Below, in pieces: positions 17,352 through 26,363 of a stretch of DNA of 64,000 nt. Origin of the DNA: CAWBCI01 sp963787195 (GTDB lineage: Bacteria > Bacteroidota > Bacteroidia > Bacteroidales > JAGOPY01). The stretch lies in contig CAWBCI010000074.1 in assembly GCA_963787195.1 (NCBI GenBank), positions 39,210-103,209 of the forward strand, in the 5' to 3' direction. Position 1 is the first letter of the stretch. Each line of letters opens with the position of its first letter. Both the position numbers and the translations under genes were made by a program. The notes beneath the pieces were generated by a model. That model was given only the letters and a program-made list of their open reading frames with translations, was not told the origin of the DNA and did not search any database.

Positions 17352-18420
17352 TCAAGACAAATTCATAAGCTTTTAAGCTGGCTTCCGCGGCTTTCGCCCA
17401 GGTATATTCCGACAGGATCATATTCCTTAATTTATCATTCTGTGGCTCATTCATCGCGCCTTCAAGAGCATTCACTATACTTTGCTGATCATTCGCCTCA
17501 CAATAGAAAGCCAGGTCCTTGAAATACTCCAAAGTGTCGCCTCCTTTTCCAACCACCAGCGAACAAGCCATGGCGCCGGCTTCCAGGGAACTCAGGCCCG
17601 TGGTTTCAAACCAGCTTGGAAGAGCATGCACTTTGGCAGATGCATATTTTTCTATCAATTCTTCCTGAGGCATGAAATCGGAAAAAGAAATTTTTTCAGC
17701 GCTTATCTTCCTGCAATAATCATAATAATGAACATGATTAGGCGGAGCTTTTCCGATTATTTCCAAAGGTAAATTTAATTTCTGACAGGCCTTGATGAGG
17801 GAATGCTGGTTCTTCATCCCATAAATCTGGGCCACACAGATTACTTTATCCTGTCTTATTATATTTTCGGGTATTTTTTGGAAGAGAGATTCATCAATGC
17901 CATTGGGGATAACACGATAATCGGTCTGTGGACCCATTTCCTTTACAAGTCTCCGGTATTCGGAATGGGAATTCGGGAGCAGGAGGGAAGCTCCCTGTAA
18001 CACTATTACCATGGCCCTTTTATGGCCCAGTAAATATTCCGGCGAAATCATACTGTCCTGCTTTTTATAAAAACGATACAGGTTTTTGATATATTCCGAT
18101 CTGAACTTTCCAAGTGCGCCTAAAAGTTTAGCCTGATAATTCCCTCTGCCCAGCCTGTCAAATTCAGAGTAATCAAGGTAAATCGTACTCAGGACATAGG
18201 GTTTTTTACTTTTCCGGATATGATAAAGATGATCGGATGGCCGGATGATATTGAAGAAATGCAGGAGATCATAATTTTCATAAGGGACCTTATCGGAAGC
18301 CCTGTAAACATCAGCCTGTATGTTTAGCTTATTGAGTTCCTCAGCTGTTTTTACAACTTGAGTCGTATCGCCGCCCCTTACTAAAAACAGCGATGAGCGG
18401 GCTATCATTGCTATCTTCAT
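17341..18420 (-). CDS. Glycosyltransferase family 4-like
   Basis: 359 residues, GT-B fold. The N-terminal half begins MKIAMIARSSLFLVRGGDTTQV, a glycine-rich acceptor-side loop. The C-terminal half carries VICVAQIYGMKNQHSLIKA and PSWFETTGLSSLEAGAMACS, the typical GT4 E-x7-E nucleotide-sugar site. The start overlaps the stop of the polymerase-like gene by 4 bp, so it belongs to the same transcript. Donor and acceptor sugars cannot be predicted. Confidence 0.9.
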   Translation of the reverse strand: MKIAMIARSSLFLVRGGDTTQVVKTAEELNKLNIQADVYRASDKVPYENYDLLHFFNIIRPSDHLYHIRKSKKPYVLSTIYLDYSEFDRLGRGNYQAKLLGALGKFRSEYIKNLYRFYKKQDSMISPEYLLGHKRAMVIVLQGASLLLPNSHSEYRRLVKEMGPQTDYRVIPNGIDESLFQKIPENIIRQDKVICVAQIYGMKNQHSLIKACQKLNLPLEIIGKAPPNHVHYYDYCRKISAEKISFSDFMPQEELIEKYASAKVHALPSWFETTGLSSLEAGAMACSLVVGKGGDTLEYFKDLAFYCEANDQQSIVNALEGAMNEPQNDKLRNMILSEYTWAKAAEASLKAYEFVLNEK

Positions 18421-19664
18421 CCTGAAAAATCTTTAATCTTATTAAATTCATATCGTTCAAAACGGGCATTGAAAACTATAGCCCAGGTTCCTATTTCCGC
18501 GGCATTGGTTAGAAAACTTCCTGTAAACTGGTAAATGAAAATAAATAAGAACAGGGTGAGGGAGTATAGATTATTATATATTTTAAGACGGATGAAAAAG
18601 TAGATCTCAAAAGCGATTTTCAGGATGAATCCATATAAACCATAAACAGCCAGCATTTCAGCCATGGAATTAGGAAGCCGCACGACTTCCGAGAATTTCC
18701 CGGTATACTTATAATGGCTTACGATCAGGTCATGGGCTAAAACCTTGATCTGTCCGGGCCCCACACCTATCCAGGTATTTTTGTCCCGGATCATATCTGA
18801 GGCAAAAATGAAAGAATTTACAAGGCGGCCCTTTGCTGAAGTATCAGAGCCCGAGAAAATATTATGCAGCCTGACAAAAACCGGGTTATCAGGCCAGAAG
18901 ATTACTATGGCGACAATGACCAGTCCCAGGGCAAACAGGCCATAGAAGAAAAAGGAACCTGTTATTTTTGGAAGCTTCTTCCAATAGATCAGAGTAGCTA
19001 TAATGATTGAAATAATTAAAGCTCCGAGTACTCCGAAGGAAAGCGACAAAAACAGGGGGATTCCCACTCCGGCAAATAATATCAGGGGGTGTTTTGCCTG
19101 TCCAGTGAGGATTTTTATCAGGTAGAACAGAAATACGGGGCTCAAAAGTAAGGCATAATGGGAGGGCTCATAGGCCAGCATCTTCAGCCTGGGAAAAGCC
19201 GGAATGTTTTTGGAGATCGGAACCGAAAACCACATCAGATCACGAAGTGAGGAAAATGGCAAAAGCAATAGAGCGATCACCAGCAATGTAGCATTAATGA
19301 TCAGTATCTTGAAAAAAATATCCTGGAGTCCCGGCTTCATTACTTTAAGTCCTTCGCTTGCTGCAAAAAGAAAAATCCATACCGAGAGTACCAAAGTGGT
19401 AGAAATGGCATAGGATTTCAGATCAATTCCTCCAATGATCTGGAAAATTGCCGGGATTAGGAGGAGGATAGACCATTTGAATAATTTTGGAAATTTATGC
19501 CTCTTATAAAGCCAGTAAAGAAATACTGGTGAAAGGAGAGTAGTATATAATAAGCCGACAGGGAGTAAAACATTATTCAAAATGAAATACAATATGGCAT
19601 AAGCCAGGAAAGAATAATATGTCACATCCTTTTTCATATAGAGGGGATATTGCATCTGAAACAT
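18417..19664 (-). CDS. Wzy-like polysaccharide polymerase / O-antigen polymerase
   Basis: 415 residues with about 10 predicted membrane helices. A periplasmic loop (about 270-345) contains AKGRLVNSF and WIGVGPGQ, and is followed by RLPNSMAEMLAVYGLYGFIL, the Wzy-type arrangement of loop plus PN...E...G. The first gene of the seven-gene minus-strand cluster, it faces the Wzz-like gene across a 212-bp divergent region. An internal ATG at codon 10 (MKKDVTYY) is an alternative start that would better fit a membrane protein. Likely role: polymerising lipid-linked repeat units. Confidence 0.8.
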   Translation of the reverse strand: MFQMQYPLYMKKDVTYYSFLAYAILYFILNNVLLPVGLLYTTLLSPVFLYWLYKRHKFPKLFKWSILLLIPAIFQIIGGIDLKSYAISTTLVLSVWIFLFAASEGLKVMKPGLQDIFFKILIINATLLVIALLLLPFSSLRDLMWFSVPISKNIPAFPRLKMLAYEPSHYALLLSPVFLFYLIKILTGQAKHPLILFAGVGIPLFLSLSFGVLGALIISIIIATLIYWKKLPKITGSFFFYGLFALGLVIVAIVIFWPDNPVFVRLHNIFSGSDTSAKGRLVNSFIFASDMIRDKNTWIGVGPGQIKVLAHDLIVSHYKYTGKFSEVVRLPNSMAEMLAVYGLYGFILKIAFEIYFFIRLKIYNNLYSLTLFLFIFIYQFTGSFLTNAAEIGTWAIVFNARFERYEFNKIKDFSG

Positions 19665-19876
19665 TGATCGTACCCTTTTCCGAACATAATTTCCACTTGT
19701 TTGTTTAAAAAGGGCGGAATTTCAGTCGAATTTGTAAGGAAATTGAAGCTTAAACCCGCTGAATCCCCGTCCGGATGACTTAGGTTTGTTGAATTCCCGG
19801 CCATATCTTAACAAAATTGACAAAAATCATTTAATAAGCGCCCATATCCTGATAAAAAATTCAGAATTAAGTAAAT

Positions 19877-20737
19877 ATGAAACCAGAACAAACGAATTCG
19901 CCCTATGAGACAGGCAGGAAAGTATGGGGATCCCTCCTCGACCAAATGGCCGAAGGAAGCGGTTTCCTCTCAGCCATGCTGGATACTTTCCGTCACTTTA
20001 TCCGGAAATATATACTTTCTTTTCTTTTATTCGGAATATTAGCGGGGGCTGCCGGGGCCGGTTACTGGTTGTTGAAGCCCAAAGTTTACGAGGCTTCCAT
20101 GACTGTATCCTATGTGCATTATGAGAAGAAGATTTATGCTGATATGCTTGACAAGCTGAACCAGATGCTTCAGGCTGGAAGTTATGCTGAGTTGTCGTCA
20201 ATACTCGGGCTCCCTGCAGACACCATAAAAAAAGTCGTATCCATAGAAGGCTTTAATATCCGCATGGAACCTCTTGTGAAAGAATTAAGCGCTGATAAGA
20301 TACCATTTTATGTTGTGGTGATGGTGCGTGATCTGGGTGTTCTGAAACCCTTGCAAAAAGCCCTGGTGAATTATATGAATGGCACTGATTTTATCCGCGA
20401 TCGTCTGAACTATATGAAACAAAAGTCGGAAGAGGAACTGGCTTTTCTTCAGCATAGATTGACCGTTGTGGATTCGCTTAGCAATTTCCTTATAATCCAG
20501 CCACAGGGCCTGAACAATGAAAAGACCATTTCGCGTATGGACCTGCTGCAGGAAGCGATGACCCTGCATTCCAAAATACAGGAAGTACAGGGCTCGCTGA
20601 AGTTCAATAAGAATATTGAAGTTCTGGATGGCTTTGCCGGGGTCAACAGGAAGACGGGAAAAGGCATGATCAACTGGATAATATACGGATTTTTGGGAGG
20701 CCTCTTCCTGAGGTTTCTCCTGATTATTTTCAAATAA
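19877..20737 (+). CDS. Wzz-like chain-length determinant protein
   Basis: This 286-residue protein has two membrane helices, at about 45-66 and 265-285. They bracket a periplasmic, largely helical domain with a coiled-coil-like stretch (about 180-245). This is the polysaccharide co-polymerase (Wzz) topology without a cytoplasmic tyrosine kinase domain. It would set O-chain length together with the Wzy-like protein. It is divergent from the seven-gene cluster and convergent with the sulfotransferase-like gene, which starts its stop codon 9 bp away. Confidence 0.8.
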   Translation: MKPEQTNSPYETGRKVWGSLLDQMAEGSGFLSAMLDTFRHFIRKYILSFLLFGILAGAAGAGYWLLKPKVYEASMTVSYVHYEKKIYADMLDKLNQMLQAGSYAELSSILGLPADTIKKVVSIEGFNIRMEPLVKELSADKIPFYVVVMVRDLGVLKPLQKALVNYMNGTDFIRDRLNYMKQKSEEELAFLQHRLTVVDSLSNFLIIQPQGLNNEKTISRMDLLQEAMTLHSKIQEVQGSLKFNKNIEVLDGFAGVNRKTGKGMINWIIYGFLGGLFLRFLLIIFK

Positions 20738-20745
20738 AAATTAAA

Positions 20746-21561
20746 TCAGTCATTCCGGAATATGTCTGCCAGTATACGGATACAGTATTGACGGAATTTA
20801 AATAATTGATAAGAAAGCTGCTTCTTATTCAATCCTGAAGAAATTTCCATTTTATTTTCAAGGAAGATATTATATAATTCAATATCAAAACGGAGAACAT
20901 GCCTTAGTTTCGCAATGAAAGCTTCGGGAACGGCTTCCCCCGGCTTTTTGCGCCTGTTCCGGTTGCTGGGACGGTAAAAAGGAATGCCCGGCCATTCAAG
21001 CTTGCGGCTAAGGACATAAATCCCATCATCAAAATGTGCCAGGTTGATCAGGGCATCGTAATCATTCAGTGCATTGACGGCCTTTTGTAAAAGTTCCTTA
21101 CCCACAATTTCCATATCCGGGACTGCCAGTTCAGGATTGATAAGAAAGTCCATGGAATCGGAGTAATGGCGGGTAAGCAGGTTGTCCTGTCCTCTGGCGA
21201 GGGCGTAATCCAGGTATTCTTCAATTGAAGCCAGCTGACTTACCTCCTTATAAAACATGGTTACCGGATACATTTTGAGATAATAATACTGGGAGAAAAA
21301 AAGGGAAAGAGGTTCTCTCATCAAATTGACCCTGAAAGGATTTTCAATCATTCCGGCATACTTTTCAGCACATACACCTGCTATTACATCATAATAATTC
21401 CTTTGTTCGGCTGACATTTCTCCGAATTCTTTCAGGGATGGGCCAAGCGTCTTATTATTTATAAAATAGACCTTGTCAGACTCATAAGCCCGATTTAAGA
21501 TAATACGTAGTGTAGTTCCCCCCGTTTTGGGAATATGATTGAAGATTATATGTCTAATCAT
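20746..21561 (-). CDS. Sulfotransferase family protein
   Basis: 271 residues. The N-terminus FNHIPKTGGTTLRIIL is the 5'-phosphosulfate-binding loop (PKxGGTT) of PAPS-dependent sulfotransferases of the Sulfotransfer_2 type. A second conserved segment, FRVNLMREPLSLFFSQYYYL (about 87-106), contains the R-x-P-x-x-x-x-x-S motif that binds the 3'-phosphate. Located at the edge of the polysaccharide cluster, it may sulfate a surface glycan. It is transcribed separately, with about 137 bp of non-coding sequence upstream before the cytochrome gene. Confidence 0.83.
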   Translation of the reverse strand: MIRHIIFNHIPKTGGTTLRIILNRAYESDKVYFINNKTLGPSLKEFGEMSAEQRNYYDVIAGVCAEKYAGMIENPFRVNLMREPLSLFFSQYYYLKMYPVTMFYKEVSQLASIEEYLDYALARGQDNLLTRHYSDSMDFLINPELAVPDMEIVGKELLQKAVNALNDYDALINLAHFDDGIYVLSRKLEWPGIPFYRPSNRNRRKKPGEAVPEAFIAKLRHVLRFDIELYNIFLENKMEISSGLNKKQLSYQLFKFRQYCIRILADIFRND

Positions 21562-21698
21562 GACGTAAAGTTAGGGAAAAGTAGACATAAGTTAGCATTC
21601 GGCAACTGAGTGAGGTCCCGGCTTTGTCAGACTATCAAAAATAATTAGGCCAAAAAAACTTACCACTGAATAATATCCGATAAGCGGTCTAACAGCCT

Positions 21699-23099
21699 CT
21701 AAAAATTAATCCATAACAACACATAAAGTGTATTGTTCCCGCCGGCTTTACGGTTATAGCCATCATAATTAGTTTTGGCCCCGTTAAACTTGTTATACAT
21801 GATATATTGCAGTGATAATTTGGTATTAATCCAGGGCAGGTAGTCAATTTCGGCAAGAAGGCCGTCACTGTCAGGTAAACTGAGCCGGCTTCCGTCGACG
21901 GATTCAGGGCCGAACAATCCATTGTCACTGCTTCCATTGACCTTGAAATATCCCAATGCAAAGGCAAATCCATGTTTCAGGAATACGTTGGCATCTATTT
22001 TAAAAGTATTCAGATTATTGGATTTGTATTGAGCACCTTCGGCGTCAAATGTTGCATTCAAATCCTGGGTTTCATGAATATAAGTTGAATGCAGTGTAAG
22101 GTAATTGCTTGAAAATGAATATTGGTATTGCAGGTCAAATGCAATGTCAGTGTATTTGTCGGTCAGGCCTGAAGTCCCCATGGGATAGATTTGGCTAGAA
22201 AGTCCATAGGTCCCGATTTCCAGGTAGTGATTTGCCCACTGATGTTGCAAGGCAAGCCGCCAGTATGGAGCCACTCCCTTGACTATCATTTCGGAGTTGG
22301 TATCAGGCGGGTTGGGGGCACCTTGCTGAGCCGATCGGTATATTGTAAATTCACCATATACTAAATTGTTGAAGAAAGCATAAGCTCCCAGACCGGCCAC
22401 CGATTGTTCAAGGCCTCCTTCAACCAGGGTAGCTGCGGCCGGGGATGGCGCTGTACCTGAAGCTGCATAAGGGAAAGCCCAGGCCGGCGTACTGTTCCAT
22501 ATATCCTGTACAGTCGGATTATTATTTAAGGTAAAACCATAAATAAGGTCTTTTGATCCGAGACTTGCATGATTCGCATAGCGTATATCGGCATTGTCCA
22601 TTCCGATCGTACCGCCTTGATCATCATAGGTAAGCTGTATGAAAGTTCCCAGGTGAGGAGTGATTTGGCCGGCATAAAAAAGGCTCAGTTGTTGAGGATA
22701 AGCAAAATTATCGTTTTGTTTATCAGGGACTTTAGTATTCAGATGGGTAAAAGAAGACTGGACCATAACCGATAGGGAGCCTATGGTCAGAAGATTTAAT
22801 ACACTCTTATTATTTGCATTCTGGGAGTCAATGGTTTTGATCCCTGTAAAGGTATAACCGTTCAATTTAAATGTACGGCCAAAGGAAGTCAACTCGGGGA
22901 AGGTCGTATGACATGCAACACATGACATTCCGGTTTGCCGGGCAAAGCTGGGTACAGCCCGCGCCGGTTCACTGATAAATACCGTTGCAAGCAAAGTCGT
23001 GAACAAGCCTGCCATGATTCTCTTCTGCCAAATTGAAATAGCTGGCTTTTTTATAATATTCAAGAATAAATGGAAACGTGGTAAATCTTTTTTTTTCAT
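21699..23099 (-). CDS. Single-heme cytochrome c fused to an outer-membrane barrel (Cyc2-like architecture)
   Basis: 466 residues. A signal peptide (about 1-48, ending EPARA) is followed at once by VPSFARQTGMSCVACH, with one CxxCH heme site at Cys60-Cys63-His64, then FPELTSFGRTFKLNGYTF. The remaining 380 residues are a run of amphipathic strands with many Tyr/Asn turns and end LYVLLWINF, a terminal-strand pattern of outer-membrane barrels. An ARQTGMxCxxCH...FGRxFK start plus a porin-like barrel is the architecture of the iron-oxidising cytochrome Cyc2 and its wider family. A GGAGGAAG sequence 9 nt before the ATG supports this start. Probable role: electron transfer across the outer membrane. 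Fe(II) as substrate is only a possibility. Many relatives are annotated as uncharacterised. Confidence 0.75.
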   Translation of the reverse strand: MKKKDLPRFHLFLNIIKKPAISIWQKRIMAGLFTTLLATVFISEPARAVPSFARQTGMSCVACHTTFPELTSFGRTFKLNGYTFTGIKTIDSQNANNKSVLNLLTIGSLSVMVQSSFTHLNTKVPDKQNDNFAYPQQLSLFYAGQITPHLGTFIQLTYDDQGGTIGMDNADIRYANHASLGSKDLIYGFTLNNNPTVQDIWNSTPAWAFPYAASGTAPSPAAATLVEGGLEQSVAGLGAYAFFNNLVYGEFTIYRSAQQGAPNPPDTNSEMIVKGVAPYWRLALQHQWANHYLEIGTYGLSSQIYPMGTSGLTDKYTDIAFDLQYQYSFSSNYLTLHSTYIHETQDLNATFDAEGAQYKSNNLNTFKIDANVFLKHGFAFALGYFKVNGSSDNGLFGPESVDGSRLSLPDSDGLLAEIDYLPWINTKLSLQYIMYNKFNGAKTNYDGYNRKAGGNNTLYVLLWINF

Positions 23100-23167
23100 G
23101 ATATACTTCCTCCATTATTTAAGTAATAAATATGTGTTTATTTTATGTCCGGTCAAAACTGGCCGGA

Positions 23168-23818
23168 TCACTCCTTCGCATTTCGTTCGAGATAAGATTT
23201 GATTGAAGACACTTCTTCATCCGATAATTCGGGTAGGTGGGTAATTTTCATGTGGGCTTGCATCCGGTTTATCACAGCAGGCCATTGGGCGGCAGTGTGA
23301 AGATCGGGTGCCGGAAGTGCATGGCAACGTGAGCATTTTTGACTGAATAAGTGGGCGCCTTCACCGTTTGGATCCGGCATATCAGCCAGGGAAACTGTCT
23401 TCAGAGCATGTTCCTGCAGGTAGCTTAAAATAATTGATTGTTCTTCAACGGAAGGCAGTTTTGCATTTTGCATACCCATAGGCATCCTTCCGCCCATCAT
23501 ATTACCCATTTGTCCACCCATCATACTGCCCATGTTTTGAGAGCGCTCTGAACGAAGCATCATTCTCCGGAATACCGGGATCCAATCATTTGCACTGTGG
23601 CTCGCCGGAGAGGGAATCCCGTGACATTGGGAGCAATAAAAGCTTGTTAATCGGGCGCCTTCAGATTCGGGTGAAGGCAGAGCCGAAGCTTTTATTCCTT
23701 CCGGCATCTGCAGCGCATCATTGGTCCAGCCCTGCACCGGCTCCTGGTTTTGCCCATGACATCCGGGTAAATAGAAGATGAAAACTATCAGAAGAACAAG
23801 GTGTAAAAATTGTTTCAT
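23168..23818 (-). CDS. Diheme c-type cytochrome lipoprotein with Met-rich insertion
   Basis: 216 residues. The signal ends at a lipobox YLPGC with acylated Cys20. There are two similar cytochrome c domains: CSQCH at 62-66 (followed by GIPSPASH) and CSRCH at 162-166 (followed by ALPAPDLH). They share the order CxxCH, W, R/M, SYLxxxA, so they look like an internal duplication. A methionine- and glycine-rich insert (about residues 96-116, nine Met) lies only in the first domain. The gene sits 68 bp upstream of the cytochrome-barrel gene on the same strand, so the pair is probably co-transcribed. This lipoprotein would pass electrons to or from the barrel protein. Confidence 0.85.
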   Translation of the reverse strand: MKQFLHLVLLIVFIFYLPGCHGQNQEPVQGWTNDALQMPEGIKASALPSPESEGARLTSFYCSQCHGIPSPASHSANDWIPVFRRMMLRSERSQNMGSMMGGQMGNMMGGRMPMGMQNAKLPSVEEQSIILSYLQEHALKTVSLADMPDPNGEGAHLFSQKCSRCHALPAPDLHTAAQWPAVINRMQAHMKITHLPELSDEEVSSIKSYLERNAKE

Positions 23819-24139
23819 GGGTTTTTATATTTAATGATACGTGTTTGGCAACGATTCTGAAAAGGTCAATTTTTGCCCCAATGATAAGTTCGGTTTGGAC
23901 TTTCTTTGATCTTTGATTTGATTGGAAGAGGTAAAGTTATACTGTTTTATATCTAAAATCAATGCTTTTCATCAATTATTATTATCCTTTATCCAATTAA
24001 TTCAGGGTTTGAATTGTACCTGGAATAAGTCAAATATTTGGTCCCATCCGGAATCTTCGTATTTTTATGTTTTTTCGAATCATTCATTCTTAAACATAGC
24101 GTCCAAAGAGGAATCAAACACCTGTACCAAACCAGGATA
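23819..24139. other. Divergent intergenic region, no gene
   Basis: About 320 bp lies between the diheme cytochrome (minus) and the permease (plus). It contains several TTTG words (for example CTTTGATCTTTGATTTG near 23901-23920) but no convincing promoter pair. An in-frame upstream extension of the permease from 24038 is not used, because the first conserved residues start after 24140. Confidence 0.45.
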
Positions 24140-26353
24140 ATGAAGGAGAAAAAAGTACGTAAATTCGGAGCCTTTGCAGGAGTTTTTACACCTTCCCTGC
24201 TAACTATACTGGGGGTCATCATGTATCTGAGGCTTGGCTGGGTTACGGGCGTAGCCGGCCTGTGGGGAACCCTGGCGATTATTTTCCTCGCACATGTTAT
24301 TTCTCTTTCAACGGGGCTGAGCATTTCCTCTATTGCCACCGATAAAAAGATCAAGGCGGGAGGCATCTATTATATACTGTCCCGTTCGCTGGGCCTTCCC
24401 ATAGGCGGATCTATAGGTATTACCCTTTTCATCGGAACAGCCCTTAGTATATCGCTTTATATAGTAGGTTTTACCGACAATTACCTGGCCCTGCCAGGTG
24501 TGAGGGATCTGATGAATATCGGCACAGTCAGCCTGAACCATATCCGGTACATCGGCACAACAGTCCTGCTATTACTTATAATCATTGCACTAATCAGCAC
24601 CAGTTTTGCTATTAAAACCCAGTTTTTCATCCTTGGGGCTATTGCACTTTCCCTTATTTCTGTCCTGGCCGGTATCATTATGAACAGCCACGGAGCAGGA
24701 ATGCCTGTGGAAAGGATTGCCCCTTTCCGGGACTTTGGATTCGAAGAAGTATTTGCTATTTTCTTCCCGGCAGTCACCGGCTTCACAGCCGGTGTGGCCA
24801 TGTCGGGTGACCTGAAGGACCCTAAAAAGGACATACCTAAAGGTACCATGCTTGCAATTCTGTCCGGCCTGCTCATCTATGTAATTCTGGCCATAGGAAT
24901 TTACTTTTTTGTCCCACAGAATATTCTTCTTAGTGACTATAATTTCCTGCTGTCAGTGGCCTGGGTGCCTGTGCTGGTTATTGCGGGCGTATGGGGAGCT
25001 ACTCTTTCTTCGGCACTTGGAGGCATTTTAGGAGGCCCCCGTATCATCCAGAAAATAGCCCAGGACAGGATAGTGCCACATTTTCTCGGGCGTGGGCAGG
25101 GAGTCAATAATGAGCCCCGTATTGCACTGATATTGACTTTTTTGATAGCTGAAGCCGGCATACTGATCGGCGACCTGAACATTATAGCCCGGATAGTTAC
25201 CATGTTTTACCTCACTGCATACGGCTTTATCAATCTGGCCTTTGTGTTGGAAAAATGGGCCAGCACCGACTTTAGGCCTTCCTTCCGGATCACGGTCTGG
25301 AACGGGGTGTTGGGCTTTGTGGTTTGCTTTGCCATCATGTTCAAGCTGGATACTGTTGCAATGCTTGCCTCCATGGTCATACTCGCGGTGGTTTACGTTA
25401 TTATCAGCCGGAAAAACCTGCACCTGGCCATGGGCGATGTATGGCCAAGTGTTGCTGCTTCTCTTATGAGAAAAATGTTGACTTCCCTGGATAAAAGGAA
25501 GCCCACTGAAAGGAATTGGACAGCCAATATACTCCTGTTCAGCGGGGGAAATAATATCAGGCCCCATCTTTTACAATTCAGCCGATGGCTGGTAGGTAGT
25601 TATGGAATGGTCTCGAATTTTCACCTGGTTGAGAACAAGACATCGAAGGTCCTCTTTCCAAAATCGGAACAATCTTTTGAAGAAAATCAGCTTCAGGAGG
25701 CAGAAGGTGTGTTTTCAAGGAGACAGGACTGCCGTAACATTTACGAAGGCATTGAAAGTATTTCGGCGACTTACGGCTTTTCAGGTGTGGAACCCAATAC
25801 AGTCCTTTTGGGCTGGGGGCGCCAGACTGCCGACCCGGCACGTTTCGTCCGGATGCTCAGGTATCTGAGCGACCTGGACCTGAATATAGTCTTGCTGGAT
25901 TATAACCAGGAAAAGGGTTTTGGAAGCTATCAGCAAATCGATGTCTGGTGGAGAGGTGGGTCCAATAATGGGAACCTGGTCCTTTCCCTTATAAAATTCA
26001 TCCGCACTGCTTATGAATGGCGCAATGCCAGGGTGAGGCTATTGATAGTGAACCCGGTAAACAGTAAAAAGAAATTAATTGAAAAACAGGCTTTAGCAGT
26101 ACTGGATAATATGAGAATCCATGCAGAAGTTAAGGTATTGAACAATCAGAAAGACAATTTACCCATCCACAAGCTCATCCAGAAACATTCATCAGGTTCC
26201 GACCTCACTTTTTTGGGAATCCCTGAAATGATTGAAGGCGGGGAAGAAAAATTCATGGGGCGTACCGACAGTCTTATTGCCGACCTGGGCAGCGTTGTGC
26301 TTGTAAAGGCATCATCCTTTTTCAGTGTGCTGAAAATAGGGATGTCTAAATAA
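24140..26353 (+). CDS. SLC12-type cation-chloride cotransporter / APC superfamily permease
   Basis: 737 residues from the ATG at 24140. An in-frame ATG 34 codons upstream would add a non-conserved segment before MKEKKVRKFGAFAGVFTPSL. About 12 membrane helices fill residues 12-440. The opening GVFTPSLLTILGVIMYLRLG and later FFPAVTGFTAGVAMSGDLKDP are hallmarks of the Na-K-Cl / K-Cl cotransporter branch of the APC superfamily. The last 260 residues form a soluble domain comparable to the SLC12 C-terminal domain. Likely role: ion or amino-acid symport across the inner membrane. It ends 10 bp from the convergent ATPase gene. Confidence 0.85.
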   Translation: MKEKKVRKFGAFAGVFTPSLLTILGVIMYLRLGWVTGVAGLWGTLAIIFLAHVISLSTGLSISSIATDKKIKAGGIYYILSRSLGLPIGGSIGITLFIGTALSISLYIVGFTDNYLALPGVRDLMNIGTVSLNHIRYIGTTVLLLLIIIALISTSFAIKTQFFILGAIALSLISVLAGIIMNSHGAGMPVERIAPFRDFGFEEVFAIFFPAVTGFTAGVAMSGDLKDPKKDIPKGTMLAILSGLLIYVILAIGIYFFVPQNILLSDYNFLLSVAWVPVLVIAGVWGATLSSALGGILGGPRIIQKIAQDRIVPHFLGRGQGVNNEPRIALILTFLIAEAGILIGDLNIIARIVTMFYLTAYGFINLAFVLEKWASTDFRPSFRITVWNGVLGFVVCFAIMFKLDTVAMLASMVILAVVYVIISRKNLHLAMGDVWPSVAASLMRKMLTSLDKRKPTERNWTANILLFSGGNNIRPHLLQFSRWLVGSYGMVSNFHLVENKTSKVLFPKSEQSFEENQLQEAEGVFSRRQDCRNIYEGIESISATYGFSGVEPNTVLLGWGRQTADPARFVRMLRYLSDLDLNIVLLDYNQEKGFGSYQQIDVWWRGGSNNGNLVLSLIKFIRTAYEWRNARVRLLIVNPVNSKKKLIEKQALAVLDNMRIHAEVKVLNNQKDNLPIHKLIQKHSSGSDLTFLGIPEMIEGGEEKFMGRTDSLIADLGSVVLVKASSFFSVLKIGMSK

Positions 26354-26363
26354 GATTTATGGA

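Noticed and set aside
24038..24139. Upstream ATG extending the SLC12-like permease by 34 residues
   Set aside because: The extension is not permease-like; the conserved N-terminus begins with MKEKKVRKFGAF.
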